Assembly: GCA_023053575.1 (NCBI GenBank)
Contig: JAKZAP010000008.1
Span: forward strand, 2,939,001 to 3,003,000
Reading direction: 5' to 3'
From: Branchinecta lynchi
Taxonomy: Eukaryota; Arthropoda; Branchiopoda; Anostraca; Branchinectidae
Length of the DNA stretch: 64,000 nucleotides
Shown: piece after piece, positions 9,400 through 20,034 of the stretch
Layout: each line of letters starts with the position of its first letter
Numbering within the stretch: position 1 is the first letter of the stretch
Made by a program: the position numbers and the translations under genes
The notes under the pieces: model-generated
The model's input: the letters and a program-made list of their open reading frames with translations, nothing else
Database searches by the model: none
What the model was told of the DNA's origin: nothing

Positions 9400-11469
9400 T
9401 TATGGCACTTGCCCTTCGGCCAAGTGCCATAAAGCGATCGCAGTTTCTGTCCGTTCGTCGGTAGGTCGGTCTGTCCAGGTTTTGCTAGTTCGGGCACTTC
9501 CACATAAGCTACGATGATGAAACTTGGAAGGCATATCAGGGACCCCAAATGATTAATTTGGAAATAGTCACTTCCCCGATCCGAGTATCTGGGGGGGAGG
9601 GAGGGAGAGGGAATCAGGAAAAATCAGGTATTTTTTACTTACGACCAGGTGATCAGATCTTAATGAAACTTGATATACGGAAAGACATCGTGTCTCAGAC
9701 GTTCCATTTTAAATCCGGACCGGATCCGGTGACATTTGGGGGAGTTGGAGGGGGAGAACCGGAAATCTTGGGACACGCTTCAAGTGGAGAGACTGGGATG
9801 AAACTTGGTGGAAAGAACAAGCACAAGTCCTAGATGCGTGATTGACATAGCGGGACCGGATCCGCTCACTGTGGGGGAGTTGGGGGGGGGGGGTCCGAAA
9901 TTCTATAGGGATCCCGCGAATTAGGTACTTCCTGATCTGCTAGGACGATGATACTTGGCAGACCTGTCGAGGACCCGAAGAGATTGGCTTGAGAATAGTC
10001 GTTTCCTCGATTCGACCATCTGGGGGGGGGGGGGGGGCTGGAGGGAGGGGGAATCGGAAAAAGTGAGGTATATTTAACTTACGAACGGGTGATCGGACCT
10101 TAATGAAAATTGATTGATATACAGAAAGACCTCGTGTCTCAGACACGCGATTTTAAATCTGGACCGGATTAAATCACGTCCTAGATACGCGAATGACGTA
10201 AACAGACCGGACCCGGTCACTGTTGGGGAATTGGTTGTGTGTGTGTCTGAATTTCTAGTGATCCCGCGAGTTCGGTACTTCCTGATGTGCTAGGACGATG
10301 AAACTTGGCAGGCTTCTCAGGGACCCGAACAGATTGACGTGATAATGTAGTTTCTCCGATCCCGATCATCGTGGGGAGAGTGGAGGGATGGGGAATCCGG
10401 AATCTAGTGGCAAGCTCAGCGATTGAACGGGTGACGGGATTTAAATGAAACTTGACATTTAGAAACAACTCGTGCCTCAGGCGTCCCATTCTAACTCCGG
10501 ACCGGATCCGGTGACTTTGGAGGGAGTTGGAGGGGGGAACAGAAATCTTTCGAAACGCTTAGAGCGGAGGGACCGGGATGAAACTTGGTGGGAAGAACAA
10601 GCACTAGCCCTAGATATTTACTTTGACCGAACAAGATCGTATCGGTGCTCTGTGGGGGAGTTGTAGGGGGTTTCCCGAAATTACGGTGATAGCGAGTAAG
10701 GATACTTCCAGATGCGCTAAGGACGAACAAATTTGGCAGACGTATTTGTGATCCGACCAAATAGACTTAAGAACCCGACACAATGCCCCAGGAAGACTTT
10801 TGTTCCTGGATCAGACCAGTTTTCGGGGCGTTGAGGGAGGGTGAATCCGGAAATTACTGACTTCCGTAGGCTAGGAACAAATGGTCGGATTCAAGTGAAA
10901 CTTTATGGGTGATAAGAACTGATATGACCTAGATATGCAAAGCATGTGTCCGAAGGCCATGGTCGGGGTAGTTTGGGAGGGGGGGGGGGGGTCAGAAAAC
11001 TTTGTGACATTCATGGAAACCAGATGAATGGTCCGAATGGGATGCAATTTGGACAGTACCAATTTTATGCGGCCTAGATTTGTCATTTGGCGTCCGAACC
11101 GTGTCTAACCAAAGTAGGACGAGGATGAAGTGGGAATCGGAAATCTGAAGAGATGCTCCGATTCGAATTAAACCTGATGGAAGGGAAGAGGAGATGTTAG
11201 AGATGAGAAGTTTATGTGTCCAAGTCGTATTCGGCCACAGTTGGGGGAGTCGGAGAGGGGAGGGGGTCGCGGAAATGTTGTGGCTCGCATAGGGGTTGAA
11301 CAAGTGGAGTGATGTGAATGAAACTTGGAAATTAGACAGATCGTATGCCTTAGATGGCATAGTTCAGGGTCTGGACCGGATCCGAGCACGGTTGGAAGGG
11401 GTACCGGATTTATTTCTCGTTTCTCACACCACCTACTCGTAACAAGTGCCATATGAGCTCGTAGCTCAG
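9400..11469 (-). mobile_element. Family B element 2, inverted to element 1, trimeric units
   Basis: Mirror-image organisation: it opens with ATGGCACTTGCCCTTCGGCC and GCGATCGC, then a gap-diverged array in which the landmark CCGAT/TCGACCATCTGGGG recurs about 435 bp apart (9578 and 10013), three ~145-bp monomers per unit. Divergence increases rightwards. It ends CTACTCGTAACAAGTGCCAT then ATGAGCTCGTAGCTC, the complement of the left end of element 1. Elements 1 and 2 thus form a 3.75-kb inverted pair. Confidence 0.65.
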
Positions 11470-11474
11470 TTTTT

Positions 11475-11910
11475 TTTGTTACTTCTTTGCGTAGTGTGGA
11501 GTGATTTTAACATAATTCGATATTACAAGCACTGGCAACAGGTGAAATTACGGGTATTATTATTGCTTGGGCTGAAGGAATGTTTATGCAGTAGGCCTAC
11601 TCTTCTGCCAAACATAACAAAAAGTACAACAAAACAAAAACTACAGTAAAGTCAGAAAAGATCTTTACTCTGGTGACCTTTATTCGGTAAAGGTCGATTG
11701 AAAAAAACTGATTTAAGGCAAACGGATTTCGGCATCGGTTCCGAGTTCCGACTATTAGATCGTACATACCGCGAAACCTTGTAGACACTGAAATTTTAGG
11801 AATAAATGGATTTTATTTGTAAAAATTTATAAGAATTCTGTGGATTATCATATTTCAGCTATATCACCCCAACAACCATAATTGGCATCCCACAAAATTA
11901 GTGATAGGAT
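11475..11910. other. Receptor intron, no feature recognised
   Basis: AT-rich sequence with short fortuitous open frames only. Confidence 0.35.
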
Positions 11911-13290
11911 CAGGGCGTCGCTATGGGGGGGGGGGGGCGGGAACCCCTCACCCTCGAAGAAACAAAAAAGTTAAAGTGGGCGCTCGCGGGGTGCCCAATC
12001 AAAATAAATCAGTTAAAGTGGGCGCTCACTGATCGCTCACTCAAAATAAAAGAGCTAAGCTTGGCGCTCGCAGAACGCCTGACCACAAAAATTGAGCTAA
12101 ACTGGGTCCTCACCCAGGGAAGCTAAATGGGAGGGGGGGGGGGCTGGTAGTACGCCCGGAAAACTTCAGTAAAGCTAATTTAGGGTCACCAAGAAACCAA
12201 GTTGACGTCCAGATTGGAAATCGGCGGTTCGGCGAACTTAAAGAATTGTATTCTCAGTCGCATGTTTCGAACTTGCCAGATTGATATAAAGAGGCAGGTT
12301 ATTTTAACATGAAAAATTTTGATAATACAAATTTTCGTCCAGGGCGAGGTTAAACAAAAATCGGCTTCGTTAGCAATGAGAGAGAGTATAACGGTTATTG
12401 CGATACGTCATCTGATTTCGGTTTTTATTTTTGTTTTTTAACCATAAATTTAGAACAAGTACGTTCTGTTTCAAGTTCTTTTTATTTTCAGGATGACCAG
12501 TCCTTTTGTTCAGAAAGGGTCGAATCTAAGCACTGTCATGCATCAACTTCCAGAAAAATGTCTCTCATTTTTCGGGATTCGTCGTGATCAAAACAGACGG
12601 GCAGATCCATGATAAGTGGACCTTAATTTCATTTGGGATCCACTGATCATAAAGGACTCCACAAAGTTTATATTTAATGGAAGAAAAGGCGCGTCATTTC
12701 ATTCAGGTTTTAGGCTTGGAATTTCGGGGCTTGGGAATTATTAAAAGCTAGATTTTGTTGGGGGGAAGTGGTGTTTTGCACGAAAAAAGCCATAGCCTAC
12801 TTAAAAACTTTCGCCATTTTGATTTTCTGATATACAGGCGTTAAAAACTGCTGCAGGTGGGGGTATTGACCTTTACCATACAAATACTATCTTTACTGTT
12901 TCTTTAAATTCGTACAGTTACCCGCATGTGGGGCAGTGTTGTGACCCTTGCGCCTTACCAGTAGGTAGACTTCGAGGCTCCAGACCAGACCAGACCGAAC
13001 ACAAGGGGAAGACTAGCTAACATTGACAAGCCACCGCTTCTTCAGCCCCCCATAAACTCAACCGAAAGCTATTTATCTTCGTTTGTGCCTTATTTTATTC
13101 GTAATTTTAACTGTCAGAGTATCAATCGGCCGTGATTCGTAATTTGTTATGTTGACGATCCGCAGCTAGCAGTTGTAAATACTATTAAGGAAATAAATGA
13201 GTCAGTATTACTATATTTTGAGGTCGTTACCTCCCACGCCCAAGCCTTTCAAAAAGCCCCTGAGCTCGGACTACTTCAACGCTTGCTGTT
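11911..13290. mobile_element. Possible hAT-like element, right end unresolved
   Basis: Starts CAGGGCGTCGCTATGGGG after GATAGGAT and contains repeated GTGGGCGCTCGCNG-type units (11979-12120) similar to those at 21750-21860 inside the hAT element 19458-21913. Near 13235 it has CCTCCCACGCCCAAGCC, also seen inverted inside that element near 19640. No matching 8-bp duplication was found, so it is partial or rearranged. Confidence 0.4.
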
Positions 13291-13341
13291 ATCACGGGTG
13301 GTTCCCAAAATCACCATGATCTTTTTGCCCACTCTCACAAT

Positions 13342-14741
13342 CAGGGGCGTCGCAAGGGGGGGGTGCGGGGGGTGCAGCACCCCCCCACCTTTTTGAGATT
13401 CGGTAAAATTTTGGGCCGGAGGCCCACAATTTTACTTAAATTGTGCGGTATTTTTTCGATTTACGGGGATTCGGTAGTTATACAGGATCCTAAATAGGCT
13501 ATCTGTACAAATCTCTTCGGTATAATGATAGGGATTCGGTATAATTGCCAGTATTCGGTAGTTATCACGAATTTGGTGAGAGAATTTACTGATATCATTT
13601 GGTAATTTTTCGATGCCGGAACTATTTGGTATATTTATGGAGATTCCGTAGTTACACAGACTCCCGAATAAGATATTGGTTCAGAATTATTCGGTATCAT
13701 GATTGGGATTCGGTAATTTATTAAGTATAATTTCAAGGATTCGGAAGTTAACCACGAATCCTGACTTTGTTCCAGTTTCGACGAAAGTATACCGAATATG
13801 AATATTGTTCGGTAGTCTTTCGATACCAAAACAATTTGGTATAATAACCAGGATACGGTGGTTATACAGAATCCCGAACACGCTATCGGTCTAAACTTAT
13901 TCGGTATAATAACTGGGATTCGTTAACTTGTTCGTCGTAATTGCCAGGATTCGGAAGTTACAACGAACCTCGAAACTCAGAAGAGGTCGAGTGAAGCACT
14001 GGTCGCAGACAAAAGGGATGATCTGTGATATCATCGATAGTCCTTACTTTTATTTTGGATCCCAAAAAGAATATCTAATCATAAATATTTTCGAAAATTC
14101 CGACTGCAGCACTTTTCGTAAAATTCTCTGTTTTGTGGAAGGGCGCGTCATTTGACGGGGGTTTTAAGCCAGTTTTAGGATTGAGATTTCGAAACATTAA
14201 AAGCTAGAATTTGGGTGGAAACTAATTTGGCAGGGAAAAGCAAAAAAAAATTTCGCCTGCGGCGCTCACTTTATGTTATCATAGCTAGTATATTGACTAG
14301 ACTACAGTTGCTGCTGCTGCCGGAACGTCGCTCCATCCGTTTTCTAGAACTTCATAGAGTCTCGGTATTTCATCAACGATAAATGATAGGATTTGTAAGA
14401 GAAGCAGTTAAGTTTTAGGCTGAAAAACAAAAAAAAAATGATTTCGAAAATTTTCGCCTGCGGCGCTCGATTTAATTTTCTATTGGCTATAATAGATAGT
14501 AGCTGTTACTGCAATCATGCCCGGCAACATATTCTCCATGTGGGCTTCGCCAAAACGCCGCCTAATAGTTGGCTTATCGTCGTTCATGCTGCCTTTTATT
14601 GTTACTCTTCCTACGTAATCGTTTCTGTTCCATAATTTAAAGCTCGAATTCTTAGTTCTAGGATTCGGTAAAAATTTTGAAAGATTCGGTAAAATTTTGG
14701 CTCTGCACCCCCCCACCAAAAATGCACTTGCGACGCCCCTG
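13342..14741. mobile_element. hAT-like element, 1.4 kb (family E)
   Basis: Inverted ends CAGGGGCGTCGCAAG and CTTGCGACGCCCCTG with perfect 8-bp duplications CTCACAAT (13334-13341, 14742-14749). The duplication lies inside the flanking minisatellite, proving insertion into the Mutator-like element. The interior is degenerate GGTATAAT...GGGATTCGGTAGTTAT repeats and a TTTCGCCTGCGGCGCTC motif also found near 44935 and 52105. No transposase. Confidence 0.9.
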
Positions 14742-14880
14742 CTCACAATGCCCACGCTCAGAATGCCCACGATTAAAATGCCCACGGTTCAAATGCCCAC
14801 GGTCAAAATGCCCACAATTAAAATGCCAACGACTCATAATGCCCACAACTCAAAATGCCCACGACCACGAAATACCGGCG
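14742..14880 (+). repeat. 17-bp minisatellite, left arm of the Mutator-like element
   Basis: About eight units of AAAATGCCCACGACTCA type, 16-17 bp each. The opposite strand of the same unit forms the array at 15715-15955. Reads through as an artificial repetitive open frame; not coding. Confidence 0.85.
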
Positions 14881-14966
14881 GCCTAAAATGCCGACAGTTC
14901 AGAGCGGTCACAGGAGAGGCTAATATCGTTCAAAAATGCCCGCGACCACGGCCTAAAATGCCGACA

Positions 14967-15338
14967 GTTATAGATTCCTGGCTAAGTTTGAGTTCTACGT
15001 TACCACCGAAAACCTGGAATCAATATGATAATGACGGACTTCGGACCACGAACCACGTTGAGGCCTGGCACCGAGTCCTCAACACACGAATTACAGCCCG
15101 ACCACGTTTATTTCGACTTCTGCGAGAAGCTCAGACCATCCAAGACGAGATGGAATCAGACCTCCTCCAGATCGGTGCTGGAGCCGACTTCAGACGAAGG
15201 AACCGAAGAATGGTCCGGAAAGACCAGCAAATTCAAGCACTTAAGAGAAGTTCCAAGGGGGCTCAGTATGAGTCAGAAGCTTCCTCAAAAAAGCACAGCG
15301 CTTTTGCGGCATCAAATTCAAATCAAATCGTTTATTGA
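14967..15338 (+). pseudogene. Mutator-like transposase C-terminal remnant
   Basis: An open segment of about 124 codons encoding VIDSWLSLSSTLPP, WNQYDNDGLRTTNHVEAWHR and a region rich in Arg/Gln ending SNSNQIVY. The TWN-Y...RTTNHVEAWH-LN pattern is the end of the catalytic region seen in the FLYWCH-associated Mutator-like transposases of animals ('R-NN-VEG-H-LN'). The catalytic N-terminal part and zinc fingers are absent. It lies between the two inverted 17-bp arrays, which supports assignment of that element to the Mutator superfamily. Confidence 0.6.
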
Positions 15339-15714
15339 TAAACCAACTTCGTAGCTTTCTTCGTTAGAAGATGCTAAATTACGCTGGTCGTACATTAATA
15401 AAATAAATAAATTACACTAGTTATTCGCTTTGTTGAAACAATCATCGTCGCTGGAACGCGTTGTCATCAGCACAAACAAGCTAAACGTTTAGTAGATGGA
15501 CATGCAAGGCCGCAACGGCGCAACGCCATCTACCCATCTAACCACGACGCAATAGGCTACAAATGTTTCTTGTAAATAATAATAAACCAGTGCTATATTT
15601 ATAATTGAGATTATACAAGTGCATCAAACGATTTTTGTCATTCTGATACTTGGTCTACTCCTCCCGTCACTCAATCATGCCTAATTACGGACTGAAAACC
15701 TCAAATTTATCCAA

Positions 15715-15955
15715 TCGCGGGCATTTTTTGAGTCGTCTGCATTTTGAGTCGTGGGAATTTTGAGTCGTGGGCATTTTGAGCCGTGGTCATTTTGAGTCGT
15801 GGTCATTTTGAGCCGTGGTCATTTTGAGTTGTTGGCATTCTGAGTAGTGGGCATTTTGAGTCGTGGGCATTTTGAGCCGTGGTCATTTTGAGTTGTTGGC
15901 ATTTTGAGTCGTGGTCATTTTGAGTCGTGGGCATTATGAATTTGAATGAAAAAAT
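15715..15955 (-). repeat. 17-bp minisatellite, right arm of the Mutator-like element
   Basis: About fourteen units of GAGTCGTGGGCATTTT type, some with GTGGTCATT or GTTGGCATT variants. It is the reverse complement of the left-arm array at 14742-14880. One further unit survives at 16143-16160 beyond the LINE insertion. Confidence 0.85.
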
Positions 15956-16138
15956 GAATTTATTTCCAAAAAGCCCGTCGGGCCATGGTAGGAAAGTACA
16001 TAAACACAAAATAGCACTCACAAACACAATGTTTACGCCGAAAGGAGGGAACCCTTACTCCAAAAAACGCTTCCGATGCTCCATAGACTGCTTGAGGAAC
16101 CTCCCAAGCCGACGAAGGTCCCCAAATTTTTTTTTTTG
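15946..16138 (-). mobile_element. 5'-truncated LINE 3' end inserted in the minisatellite
   Basis: On the minus strand it reads RRLGRFLKQSMEHRKRFLE then stop, nearly the same as the C-terminus of the LINE ORF at 18108 (GVRQLGRFLKLSMKHRERFI), followed by the 3' UTR motif CCATGGCCCGACGGGCTTTT. Minisatellite units lie on both sides, so it inserted into the array. Confidence 0.75.
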
Positions 16139-16484
16139 GTGATCGTGGGCATTTTGAGTGTTAGCCGTTATCAAGAGTTTTACTGTTACATATGCAAAGA
16201 TAAGATGAAACGGGCGGCAAGGTGCCACCTAGACGCCCTGCCACCTCCTCTCGAGTGTTCGCTAGCGACACCCGTGGATACTTCCGACTACACAAAACTT
16301 GAAGGTCCGTCGTTAACATGATAAGTGGTTGATGTGTTGCATTCAAATTTTGTGTGAGTATATCTTGCGCGGATGTGAGGATCTTTGGGTCAAAGTAGAT
16401 GTCACGTTCGTAGACTGGCCATACAGCCCTATATTTAGGAGTTGGAGAGGGAGCTTCAGATCAAGTTGTATGCACATATATAAA

Positions 16485-16681
16485 TTTTCGATGAGTCCTA
16501 ATGAAATCTAATGAAGCCCGTCAAGAGGCTGGTAAATATTCTGAACGAATGATCGAATTTACTCCCAAAAAAGCCCGTGAGGCCATGGCAGGGAAAACAA
16601 ATAAACAAAATCACCGCTGAGAATCTCGATATGAACACTACAAAAGCTCTGGATGCTCCATAGCCTTCCCGTATTGAAAAC
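16485..16681 (-). mobile_element. LINE 3' tail, same family as 18108
   Basis: Contains the complement of CCATGGCCTCACGGGCTTTT and upstream 3' UTR, plus a segment TTCGATGAGTCCTAATGAAA shared with 17775-17860. It abuts the left end of the family A element at 16682. Confidence 0.65.
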
Positions 16682-17774
16682 AAGACCAAAGGTGTCGATG
16701 GGATCCCACAAATCTAAGATTTGATCCAGACAATTCGGTCTTGTCTTCGCCAGGCTAATCATCGGAGAAAACCGAGTTCAGATATTCTATCTACCTATCT
16801 ATATTGATATCTATATTGATATATCTATAAGCCATATCTATTTTGACGATATTGACCAAAACTTCCTGCTTTACTAGTGCCAAATTTGCGGTTTCGCCCG
16901 AATTCCGAGCGAACCGCTAGTCCAGCAAAAAAAGAAAAATTCAGAAACGAAGCCGGCGTATCTCCTTACGCCCTATAAAGAAATCTAATCTACTTTAAAT
17001 AAAATTTTGACTTAAAAAAAATGCGGGTACAACCGGATTCCGGACTAATTATATGTCCGGGTAAAAAATGATCATTATATACAGACTCAGCGTCTCTTCT
17101 TACCCCTAAATATATCATCTAATCAACTTCAGATAAAGCTTTTACTTTTAACATATTTTCCGTTTTTGGCCGGATTACAGGCGAACTAGTTGTCCGGCGA
17201 GAGAATGGTTTTCACCATCGGGTTCAGCATGTCTTCTTACCCATAATTCAAACATTTAATCAACTTCAAATGAAACTGTTTCTTTTAACCAACTTTCCGG
17301 TTTTGGCCGGATTCCGGACGAACTGCTTGTCCGGCGACAAAATGATTTTCACCATCATGCTCAGCATGTCTTCTTACCCCTAAATCAAACATTTAATCAA
17401 CTTCAAATGAAACTTTTACTTTTAACAACCTTTCCGGTTTTTGCCGGATTCCGGACGAACTACTTGTCCGGCAAAAAAAATGATTGTCACGATCGTGCTC
17501 ATCATGTCTTCTTACCCCATAATCGACTATCACATTAGCTGTTTAAAAATATTTTGTTTGTCCCTTAAATTGAACCCCCTCCCCCACCCCCAAATATAGG
17601 GCTACAGAGCCCATCTACGAACTCGACCTTACCCTTGACCCCAACAATCCTCATACCAAGTTTCATCAAAATATCTCATTCCCTTCGAGAGTTATCGTGC
17701 TTACAGACGGACGGACAACTTTTGCGATGTCATAGGTATCCCTCCACTTACGTTTTGGGATCCCAAAAAACACA
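16682..17774 (+). mobile_element. Family A element, nearly complete (about 1.1 kb)
   Basis: The left end AAGACCAAAGGTGTCGATGG then GATCCCACA is followed by CAATTCGGTCTTGTCTTCGCC. Five 137-bp monomers follow, with the GCGAAC/ACGAAC landmark at 16909, 17044, 17181, 17318 and 17455 and core TTTCCGGTTTTGGCCGGATT. Then come the GGGCTACAGAGCCCATCTAC module, the CAGACGGACGGACA tract and the end ACGTTTTGGGATCCCAAAAA. Both ends are centred on GGGATCCC. This is the best reference copy in the window. Confidence 0.75.
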
Positions 17775-18058
17775 AAATCTTCGATGAGTCCTAATGAAAC
17801 CTAATGAAGCCCGTCAAGGGGTTGGTCAGGGATAAATAACCTGAACGGATGATCGAATATATTCCCAAAAAGTCCGTGTGGCCATGGCGGGAAAACAAAA
17901 TAAAATAAAATCACCGCTGAGAAACTCGATATGAACACTAAAAAGGAAACCCTTTCCCCCCAAAAAAGCTCTGGATACTCCATAGCCTTGAGGAACCTCA
18001 AACCCGACGAAGGCAACCAACTTTTTTCTTCTCCATATAAATAGAACCAAGTACAACT
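17775..18058 (-). mobile_element. LINE 3' tail, second copy flanking the family A element
   Basis: Minus-strand copy with the complement of CCATGGCCACACGGACTTTT and a frame-broken version of the RFLKxxMExxxxF C-terminus near 17960-18000. It shares TTCGATGAGTCCTAATGAAA then CCTAATGAAGCCCGTCAAG with 16485-16530, so the two tails are duplicates lying either side of a family A element. Confidence 0.65.
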
Positions 18059-18107
18059 AGGTTATTTTAAGAGGTTACTAGGGTTAAGCAATAGGATTAA
18101 TGGATTA

Positions 18108-18806
18108 GTGGTGAGAGGAGATCTAGGTCTAGTTTCGTTAAGAAATAGAAGGTTGGTTAATATGGTGAGTTTTTGGGAAAGAATTATTAATATGCCGCGA
18201 GTACGGGTGCTTAAAGCAGCATATATGGAATCATTACGGGATGAGTCGAGTGATTCTTGGGCGTCCCAAATAAAACAAATTTTGGACCAGTGTGGGGTTA
18301 GCTCGCTTTGGAATAACGGGGAGGGGCAAGGTCATGAAGTAGGAGATGTTGCAGGTGTGGTTAGAAAGGTGTTGATGGATCAGGAAATACAGCTGTGGCA
18401 GTGTGATGTCGGTAAGTTTAGCTCGTTGAGGTTTTACAGAGATGCTAAAGAGACATGGGGGGAAAGTATTTATTTTAAAGCAGGGTTGAATAGGGAGGAG
18501 TTAGCGTGGGTGATAAGTATGAGGGGTGATTGTTTACCGCTAGGGGATAGGAGGAGGTATGTGGGAAGGGGTTTAAGTCGGATTGGTCCTTACTACTGCC
18601 CTATGTGTGGGGAGATGAATGAGAATGTGTTGCACCTGATGTGTGAATGTAGTGAATTGGATGGGTTGAGGGATGAAGTGTTTGGAAAAAGAGTGTACGA
18701 TGAGGAATGGTTGGTTAAAGTAATGAAGGATGAATGTTTTTCGGGAGTTCGCCAGTTGGGAAGATTCCTTAAGCTTTCGATGAAGCATCGTGAAAGATTC
18801 ATTTAG
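18108..18806 (+). CDS. Non-LTR retrotransposon ORF, C-terminal part
   Basis: Open frame of 232 codons, uninterrupted, lacking the reverse transcriptase domain (5'-truncated copy). It carries the C-X2-C-X8-H-X4-C zinc-knuckle CPMCGEMNENVLHLMCEC, preceded by a G-x-PLGDRRRYV stretch. This layout is normal for the C-terminal domain of LINE pol proteins, where it aids nucleic acid binding. It ends with stop at 18804-18806, then a 3' UTR with CCATGGCCCTCGGGCTTTTT and an (ATATC)n tail to 18908. Sequence upstream to 18060 probably belongs to it. The intact frame suggests a fairly recent insertion. Confidence 0.7.
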   Translation: MVRGDLGLVSLRNRRLVNMVSFWERIINMPRVRVLKAAYMESLRDESSDSWASQIKQILDQCGVSSLWNNGEGQGHEVGDVAGVVRKVLMDQEIQLWQCDVGKFSSLRFYRDAKETWGESIYFKAGLNREELAWVISMRGDCLPLGDRRRYVGRGLSRIGPYYCPMCGEMNENVLHLMCECSELDGLRDEVFGKRVYDEEWLVKVMKDECFSGVRQLGRFLKLSMKHRERFI

Positions 18807-18908
18807 GTTTACTAGTAATTTAGTGAAAATTTATTTTTATTTTGTTTTGTATTGCCATGGCCCTCGGGCTTTTTGTGTAAATATATATCATATCATATCA
18901 TATCATAT
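18807..18908 (+). mobile_element. 3' UTR and (ATATC)n tail of the LINE at 18108
   Basis: CCATGGCCCTCGGGCTTTTT followed by TAAATATATATC and repeated ATATC units at 18886-18908. Short tandem tails of this sort mark the 3' junction of non-LTR insertions. The same UTR motif occurs inverted at 15970, 16570 and 17875. Confidence 0.75.
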
Positions 18909-19056
18909 TTGTTTACTATTCAGCTCCAAATTTGTGGATGTAGTCCACTAAACATGTTTACGAATCGGGCACAAATTTCGGAAAGAACAAACAACATCGT
19001 CTGATAAAACGCATAATCTGGTGTAATCCAAGATAAAGGACTTGAATCATAATGTT

Positions 19057-19222
19057 CAAGGCCGTATCCAGGGGGGGATAGGGGGCTGACCCGCCCCCGA
19101 AACATACAAAAATTATCATTTTTGTAGGCTTTTCCCTCTGATCTATGTGTTTTTTGTACTTTTTTGTCCGGCCAGCAGGCAATAACCCCCCCCCCCCAAA
19201 TAAATTCCTGGATACGGGCCTG
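19057..19222. mobile_element. hAT-like MITE, family D copy 3 (166 bp)
   Basis: Termini CAAGGCCGTATCCAGG and CCTGGATACGGGCCTG, perfect 8-bp duplications ATAATGTT (19049-19056, 19223-19230), the same AGGCTTTTCCCTCTGAT core and flanking G and C runs as copies 1 and 4. The paralogous unit at about 22285 (CAAAATGTCCCATGAG) shows the site without it. Confidence 0.92.
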
Positions 19223-20034
19223 ATAATGTTCCATGGGTCTTCAAATAAAATTTATATTACGGTTGTAGTCTCGGCTGGATCGGAGATTAAAGGCAGCAAT
19301 TACCGAACGTTACCGCCAGGGTTTGATTGCTTATGAGGATGAATAACATGTTTACACAATCTAGCGAATCACCTGGTCTTTATGATGGAGTCCAATAAAT
19401 ATTCCCTTTTGAGATCCGAAACGTTTCTTCTTGTCTTCTTTTGCACTCGGATACAACCAGGGGCATCGCTAGCCAAAACTCGAGGGGGGGGGGGTGGCTG
19501 GGCGCCTACCGACACCCTTCCACCCGTTTCAGCTTTTCGTCTCATTTGTGATAGTAAAACTCGTGATAACTGCAAGCGTTGAAGACTGAAGATTAGAAGC
19601 CTAGTTGTAACTCCGAGCTCAGAACCGGTTCAAAGGGCTTAGGCGTGGGAGGTGAGTATCTTAAAATATACGAATGGCAGACAGAAGGCCCAAGAGTAAT
19701 ACCAGTTAGAAACAATAGCCAAGAAACACAGCACTATATCCGCAAAACTGTATATCAGACAGAATGAAAATGAGCGCCACAGGCGAAATTTTTGAGTAGG
19801 CCATGACTTTTTTCGGGCAAAACGCTACTTATCCACAACAAAACGTATGTAGCTTTTAATGCGACCCAAGCCCCGAAGTTCCAAACCTAAAATTCGAATG
19901 ACATAACGCGACTTTCCAGTAAATAAAGCCTACTACGAAAGGCGCCACAGGCAATTCTGTGGAACCCTGTATGATCAGAACGCCTTTTCGGATCCCAAAT
20001 GAAGGTAAGGACCACTTAGCAGGATCTGCCCGTC

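Larger units (their letters stand above)
13295..16164. mobile_element. Mutator-like element with inverted minisatellite ends, itself invaded twice
   Basis: The left end (CGGGTGGTTCCCAAAATCAC then CATGATC) and right end (complement CTAACACTCAAAATGCCCAC then GATC) share CAAAATNNCCANGATC. Flanks CTGTTATCA (13286-13294) and CCGTTATCA (16165-16173) give a 9-bp duplication with one mismatch. Just inside each end is a 17-bp minisatellite in opposite orientations (14742-14880 and 15715-15955), with a transposase remnant between. It is interrupted by the hAT element 13342-14741 and a LINE tail at 15946-16138. Without these it would be about 1.3 kb. Confidence 0.65.

Noticed and set aside
9034..11452. 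Numerous Pro/Ser/Arg-rich open frames in the family B arrays
   Set aside because: They arise from C-rich monomers, recur with the repeat period and change frame between units.
14697..14966. N-terminal part of the open frame preceding the transposase remnant
   Set aside because: It translates the 17-bp minisatellite (repeated MPT units) and is not protein-coding.
14742..15955. CRISPR-like appearance of short regular repeats
   Set aside because: Units are 17 bp without spacers, in two inverted arrays, in an animal genome with spliced genes; this is a minisatellite.
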